Below, in pieces: positions 60,383 through 64,000 of a DNA stretch of 64,000 nt. The number at the start of each line of letters is the position of its first letter. Positions within the stretch are counted from its first letter, which is position 1. Source of the stretch: Spirosoma aerolatum (GTDB taxonomy: Bacteria; Bacteroidota; Bacteroidia; Cytophagales; Spirosomataceae). The notes under the pieces are model-generated. The model did not search any database, had not been told where the DNA came from, and worked only from the letters and a program-made list of their open reading frames with translations. A program made the position numbers and the translations under genes. Location of the stretch: assembly GCF_002056795.1 (NCBI RefSeq), contig NZ_CP020104.1, forward strand, positions 1,685,001-1,749,000, read 5' to 3'.

Positions 60383-63300
60383 ATGAAATACATACTTGCT
60401 TCATTTCTATCAATGACTGTGCTGTATAGCATGGGGCAAACTTCGCTGCAACAAGGTTTTCAGACCCCGCCCGATGCGGCTAAGCCCCGTGTCTGGTGGC
60501 ACTGGATGAATGGGAACATCACCAAAGAAGGCATTACCAAAGATCTGGAATGGATGAAGCGAGTCGGTATCGGGGGCTTTCAAAACTTCGACGCCAGTTT
60601 GTTTACCCCCGTAGTAGTTCCCAAAAAACTGGTGTTTATGACACCCGAGTGGAAAGATGCATTCCGCCACACAACCGAAACGGCTAAACGGCTTCAACTC
60701 GAAATGGCCATTGCCGGTTCGCCGGGCTGGAGTGTTACGGGAGGGCCCTGGGTAGCGCCCAAAGATGGGATGAAAAAGTACGTCTGGACCGAAACGCGGC
60801 TGGAAGGTGGTAAAGCCTTTTCCGGAAAATTACCACAACCGCCAGATATAGCCGGGAAATTCCAGAATGTGCCGCTGGCTTCGTCCAGTCTGATGGGGGG
60901 AGCCCCGAAAGCGATACCCCATTATTACGCCGATGCCGCTGTTATTGCCTATCGCTTACCCGAAGCCGAGAAAACACTGGCAGCATTAAACCCCAAAATT
61001 ACGTCGAGTGGTGGGACATTTACACTGGCCGACCTTACGGATGGTGATTTGGCTAAAACGACGCTGCTACCGCCAAAGGAAATTGGTGAGGATATGTGGA
61101 TTCAGTTTGAATTCGATCAGCCCCAGACGTTTAAAGCGTTTACCATTGTGGGGGCACCCGCAGCCGGTGAACTGGCCGAATTCAGAGGTATGCCCGACAA
61201 CCGGAGCCTGAAAGTAAGCGACGATGGGGTTAACTTCCGGGATGTGGTGATCATCCGAGGAAGCACCGTTCCGCAGAGTACGATGGGAATTTTGCCCACC
61301 ACGGCTAAAGTGTTCCGGTTTACCTTTAAGACGGAGAAGCCGGAAGGTAACCCCTTTGGCGAGATGTTCGGCGGTAGTTCGCAACCAGGTAAACCCCAGG
61401 GTGTACCCGTAGCCGAACTGGTGCTGCACAATACAAATCGGGTGGATCTGTTTGAACAAAAAGCCGGGTTTGCTGCCTGGAAAGAAACTACTCATTCGCT
61501 CGTAAAAAATGATAACGATGCCATCCCAACGACGAATGTACTAGACATTTCTTCGAAAATGGCAGCCGATGGAACCCTGAACTGGACGCCACCGGTTGGC
61601 AACTGGATCGTTGTGCGATTGGGTTATTCCATCACAGGTCGGGAAAATCATCCGGCCTCTCCCGAAGCTACCGGCCTTGAAGTCGACAAGCTGGATAAAG
61701 AAGCCGTCAGGAAGTACATCAATACGTACCTGGATATGTATAAGGAGGCTACGGGTGGGCAAATGGGCAATCAGGGCTTGCAGTATATGGTGCTGGATAG
61801 CTACGAAGCTGGTCATATGACCTGGACACAGGATATGCCCGCTGAGTTTCAGAAACGGCGGGGGTATAGCCTTACGCCCTGGTTGCCGGTATTGACGGGA
61901 AGGGTGATTGAGAGTGCTGAAGCCAGTGAGAAATTTTTGTGGGATTTCCGCAAAACGATCGGTGAACTCATTGTCGAAAGCCATTACGAGGTGATCGGGG
62001 AAGAACTGAACAAACGGGGCATGAAACGGTACACCGAGTCGCACGAAAACGGCCGGATTTACCTGGCAGATGGCATGGATGTGAAGCGAAAGGCGGAGAT
62101 TCCCATGTCGGCTATGTGGACGCCCGGAAGTCTGGCGGGTGGAAACGACGAGGAAGTGCGTAGCGAAGCCGACATTCGTGAAGCTGCTTCGGTAGCCCAT
62201 ATTTATGGTAAACCGTTTGTGGCAGCCGAGTCGATGACATCGGTCCGGGATGCCTTTAGCTGGCACCCCGAAAAACTAAAGCGAACAGCTGATCTTGAGA
62301 TGGCTTCGGGGCTGAATCGGTTTGTAATTCATACGTCTGTACACCAGCCGCTGGACGATAAAAAGCCCGGTTTTTCACTCGGCCCTTTTGGGCAGTACTT
62401 TACCCGTCAGGAAACCTGGGCCGAGCAGGCGAAAGCCTGGACCGATTATCTGAGCCGTAGCTGTTATATGCTGCAACAAGGAAAGCCCGTTGTCGATGTG
62501 TTGTATTATTATGGCGAAAACTACAATGTCACCCAGGCATTTGCCGATAAATTACCGGCTGTCCCATCTGGCTATGAATTTGATTTTGCCAATTCGACCG
62601 TTGTCAAAGAAGCCTTACAGGTCAAGGGCGGCAATATTATTACAACGGGTGGCCAGCAGTACCGTGTTCTGGCTCTTGATGCATCGGCTAAAACCATGAC
62701 CTTGCCCGTATTGAAAAAGTTGGGCGAACTGGTTAAAGCCGGTATGAAGGTGGTGGGAGCAAAACCGGAGCGTTCACCCAGTTTTAGCGATAATCCTGCT
62801 GAATTTAATGCATTGGCTAGCCAAATCTGGCGCTATCCAACCGTATCGACTAAGCCATTGAACGATGCGCTGGCTGGATTGGGTATACAAAAGGACGTAG
62901 ACGTTGTCGGGGCAAACGCAAAGATTCTGTACGTACATCGCCAATTGGGAAATGCAGATATATACTGGCTCGACAACCGCAGCGATGCTTCCAATGAGGC
63001 TACAATCAGTTTCCATGTTGTGGGTAAAGTGCCCGAGCTATGGTATCCACAAACGGGAAAAACCGAGAAAGTTTCGTACCAGATCAAAGACGGCCGGACT
63101 ACCGTTCCGCTTAAGTTTGAGTCCTGGGAAGCTTACTTCATCGTATTCCGGGATAAAGCCACGGCAACGACCTATACCAAACCTGCCGCTACAACCACTG
63201 AAGTGGCGCAGATCAACAGCCCATGGACCGTACGTTTCCAGGCGGGTAGGGGCGCACCTGAACAGGCAACATTCGCTAAGCTGACTTCGTGGACCGAGCA

Positions 63301-63679
63301 GGCCGATGCCGGAATCAAGTATTTTTCGGGTACCGCCGAGTACGAAAATACCGTTGAGTTACCCGCTTTATCGAAGAACGAACACTATATGATCGACCTA
63401 GGTGATGTGAAGAACATAGCTGAATTGGTCGTCAACGGAAAAAATATGGGTATCCTCTGGAAAAAACCATTTCGGATGGACATCACTGAAGCTGTAAAAC
63501 CGGGAAACAATACGATTCAGGTGAAGGTGACCAATCTGTGGGTAAACCGATTGATTGGCGATGCGCAGCCTGGCGTAACTAGCAAAATTACGTTTACTAC
63601 GATGCCGTTCTACCGGGCCAACTCCCCTTTACTGCCATCGGGCCTGCTGGGTAGTGTGAGGATATTATCGATTAAATAA
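60383..63679 (+). CDS. GH106-family alpha-L-rhamnosidase
   Basis: 1098 residues with a signal peptide (MKYILASFLSMTVLYSMGQ). It begins with the GH106 hallmark PRVWWHWMNGNITKEGITKDLEWMKRVG, continues with AIAGSPGWSVTGGPWV, and carries Glu-bearing motifs VLDSYEAGHMTW and YTESHENGRIYL in the barrel, with beta-sandwich modules near the C-terminus (FSGTAEYENTVELP, LGDVKNIAELVVNGKNMGILWKKPF). The family removes terminal alpha-L-rhamnose from pectins such as rhamnogalacturonan. It follows the GH3 gene by 79 bp. Which Glu residues act in catalysis was not assigned here. Confidence 0.92.
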   Translation: MKYILASFLSMTVLYSMGQTSLQQGFQTPPDAAKPRVWWHWMNGNITKEGITKDLEWMKRVGIGGFQNFDASLFTPVVVPKKLVFMTPEWKDAFRHTTETAKRLQLEMAIAGSPGWSVTGGPWVAPKDGMKKYVWTETRLEGGKAFSGKLPQPPDIAGKFQNVPLASSSLMGGAPKAIPHYYADAAVIAYRLPEAEKTLAALNPKITSSGGTFTLADLTDGDLAKTTLLPPKEIGEDMWIQFEFDQPQTFKAFTIVGAPAAGELAEFRGMPDNRSLKVSDDGVNFRDVVIIRGSTVPQSTMGILPTTAKVFRFTFKTEKPEGNPFGEMFGGSSQPGKPQGVPVAELVLHNTNRVDLFEQKAGFAAWKETTHSLVKNDNDAIPTTNVLDISSKMAADGTLNWTPPVGNWIVVRLGYSITGRENHPASPEATGLEVDKLDKEAVRKYINTYLDMYKEATGGQMGNQGLQYMVLDSYEAGHMTWTQDMPAEFQKRRGYSLTPWLPVLTGRVIESAEASEKFLWDFRKTIGELIVESHYEVIGEELNKRGMKRYTESHENGRIYLADGMDVKRKAEIPMSAMWTPGSLAGGNDEEVRSEADIREAASVAHIYGKPFVAAESMTSVRDAFSWHPEKLKRTADLEMASGLNRFVIHTSVHQPLDDKKPGFSLGPFGQYFTRQETWAEQAKAWTDYLSRSCYMLQQGKPVVDVLYYYGENYNVTQAFADKLPAVPSGYEFDFANSTVVKEALQVKGGNIITTGGQQYRVLALDASAKTMTLPVLKKLGELVKAGMKVVGAKPERSPSFSDNPAEFNALASQIWRYPTVSTKPLNDALAGLGIQKDVDVVGANAKILYVHRQLGNADIYWLDNRSDASNEATISFHVVGKVPELWYPQTGKTEKVSYQIKDGRTTVPLKFESWEAYFIVFRDKATATTYTKPAATTTEVAQINSPWTVRFQAGRGAPEQATFAKLTSWTEQADAGIKYFSGTAEYENTVELPALSKNEHYMIDLGDVKNIAELVVNGKNMGILWKKPFRMDITEAVKPGNNTIQVKVTNLWVNRLIGDAQPGVTSKITFTTMPFYRANSPLLPSGLLGSVRILSIK

Positions 63680-63713
63680 GCCAATGAGCCGAATCCGATT
63701 CGGCTCATTGGCT
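63679..63713. terminator. Palindromic bidirectional terminator
   Basis: AGCCAATGAGCCGAATC (63679-63695) and its exact complement (63697-63713) form a 17-bp stem between the convergent GH106 and sigma-factor genes. Confidence 0.78.
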
Positions 63714-63739
63714 ATAAGCTCATAGCCAACGCTGGCTTA

Positions 63740-64000
63740 CTAATCAGCCCAATCCATTTCACCGACAACCTGTTGGTATCTCTTATATATTGTTCTTCGA
63801 TTTCGTAATAGCCGCATTTTCACTGCGCTCAACTTCAGGTTCATCTGACGGGCAATTGCTTCAAGCTTAACACCCTGTTGATAATGTAACCGCAACATCT
63901 GCTGGTCAATTTCCGACAGGTTGCCAATCAGTTGATCTAAAATCGTTAGTTTATCATCTAATGTACTGCTTTCTCCTTCACTATAGTCCATCCCCAAGTC
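63740..64000 (-). CDS. Partial ECF-type sigma factor, region 4
   Basis: Minus-strand frame that is open at the right edge, so only the last 87 codons are present. It holds a sigma-70 region 4 HTH: LIGNLSEIDQQMLRLHYQQGVKLEAIARQMNLKLSAVKMRLLRNRRTIYKRY (read as helix LEAIARQMN and recognition helix SAVKMRLLRNR). No start should be taken from within the window. It is the C-terminal part of an ECF-like RNA polymerase sigma factor; in this phylum such factors often act with FecR-type anti-sigma factors at nutrient loci. Confidence 0.8.
   Translation of the reverse strand, partial: DLGMDYSEGESSTLDDKLTILDQLIGNLSEIDQQMLRLHYQQGVKLEAIARQMNLKLSAVKMRLLRNRRTIYKRYQQVVGEMDWAD

Overview
The window looks like a chromosomal segment of a Bacteroidota bacterium of the order Cytophagales, with a Spirosoma-like flavour. 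The signs are a SusC/SusD pair, a hybrid two-component regulator of the HTCS type, LytTR and AraC regulators, DUF983 and OMP_b-brl proteins, TAnnTTTG promoter elements in place of E. coli -10 boxes, weak Shine-Dalgarno sites, and many secreted glycoside hydrolases. The genus is an inference from gene style; no rRNA is present. The only RNA gene seen is tRNA-Arg(TCG).

Region 1 (1-13.2 kb) is a polysaccharide utilisation locus. A partial surface lipoprotein, a SusD-like and a SusC-like gene run leftward. Diverging from them is a two-gene operon of an alginate-lyase-family enzyme and a GH88 unsaturated uronyl hydrolase, followed by a convergent 1389-residue HTCS regulator and a divergent AraC regulator. 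The lyase would leave a 4,5-unsaturated uronate that GH88 removes, so the target is probably a uronic-acid polymer. Two 26-bp direct repeats upstream of susC are the best candidate operator.

Region 2 (13.3-32.6 kb) is mixed. It holds a DUF983 protein, two related small secreted proteins ahead of a membrane-anchored winged-helix regulator, a sugar porter with a PfkB/fructokinase, an orphan C-terminal domain of a mannitol-dehydrogenase-type enzyme, an aldo/keto reductase, a VOC protein, a seven-PAS histidine kinase, two beta-barrel proteins, a TonB-receptor-like protein, tRNA-Arg, and an alpha-E protein without its usual ATP-grasp partner.

Region 3 (32.8-49.3 kb) carries glgB with a maltokinase gene (glycogen from trehalose/maltose), a GH43 enzyme, a CPA1 Na+/H+ antiporter, and a patch of decay: a GlxA/AraC pseudogene and an SDR pseudogene on either side of an intact SRPBCC gene. 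A DUF3267 protein, an ABM-domain protein, a Tat-exported PaoABC-like molybdenum hydroxylase and a GH127 arabinofuranosidase follow.

Region 4 (49.3-64 kb) starts with a LytS/LytTR two-component pair preceded by a 61-bp element that recurs after the operon. Then come a small Cys-rich protein, a Tat-signal TIM-barrel sugar isomerase/epimerase-like protein, three tandem very small single-span membrane peptides that are easily missed, an SDR, an AraC regulator, and a rightward cluster of esterase, GH3 and GH106 alpha-L-rhamnosidase. The C-terminal end of an ECF-type sigma factor runs off the right edge. Most convergent gene ends are separated by strong inverted repeats.
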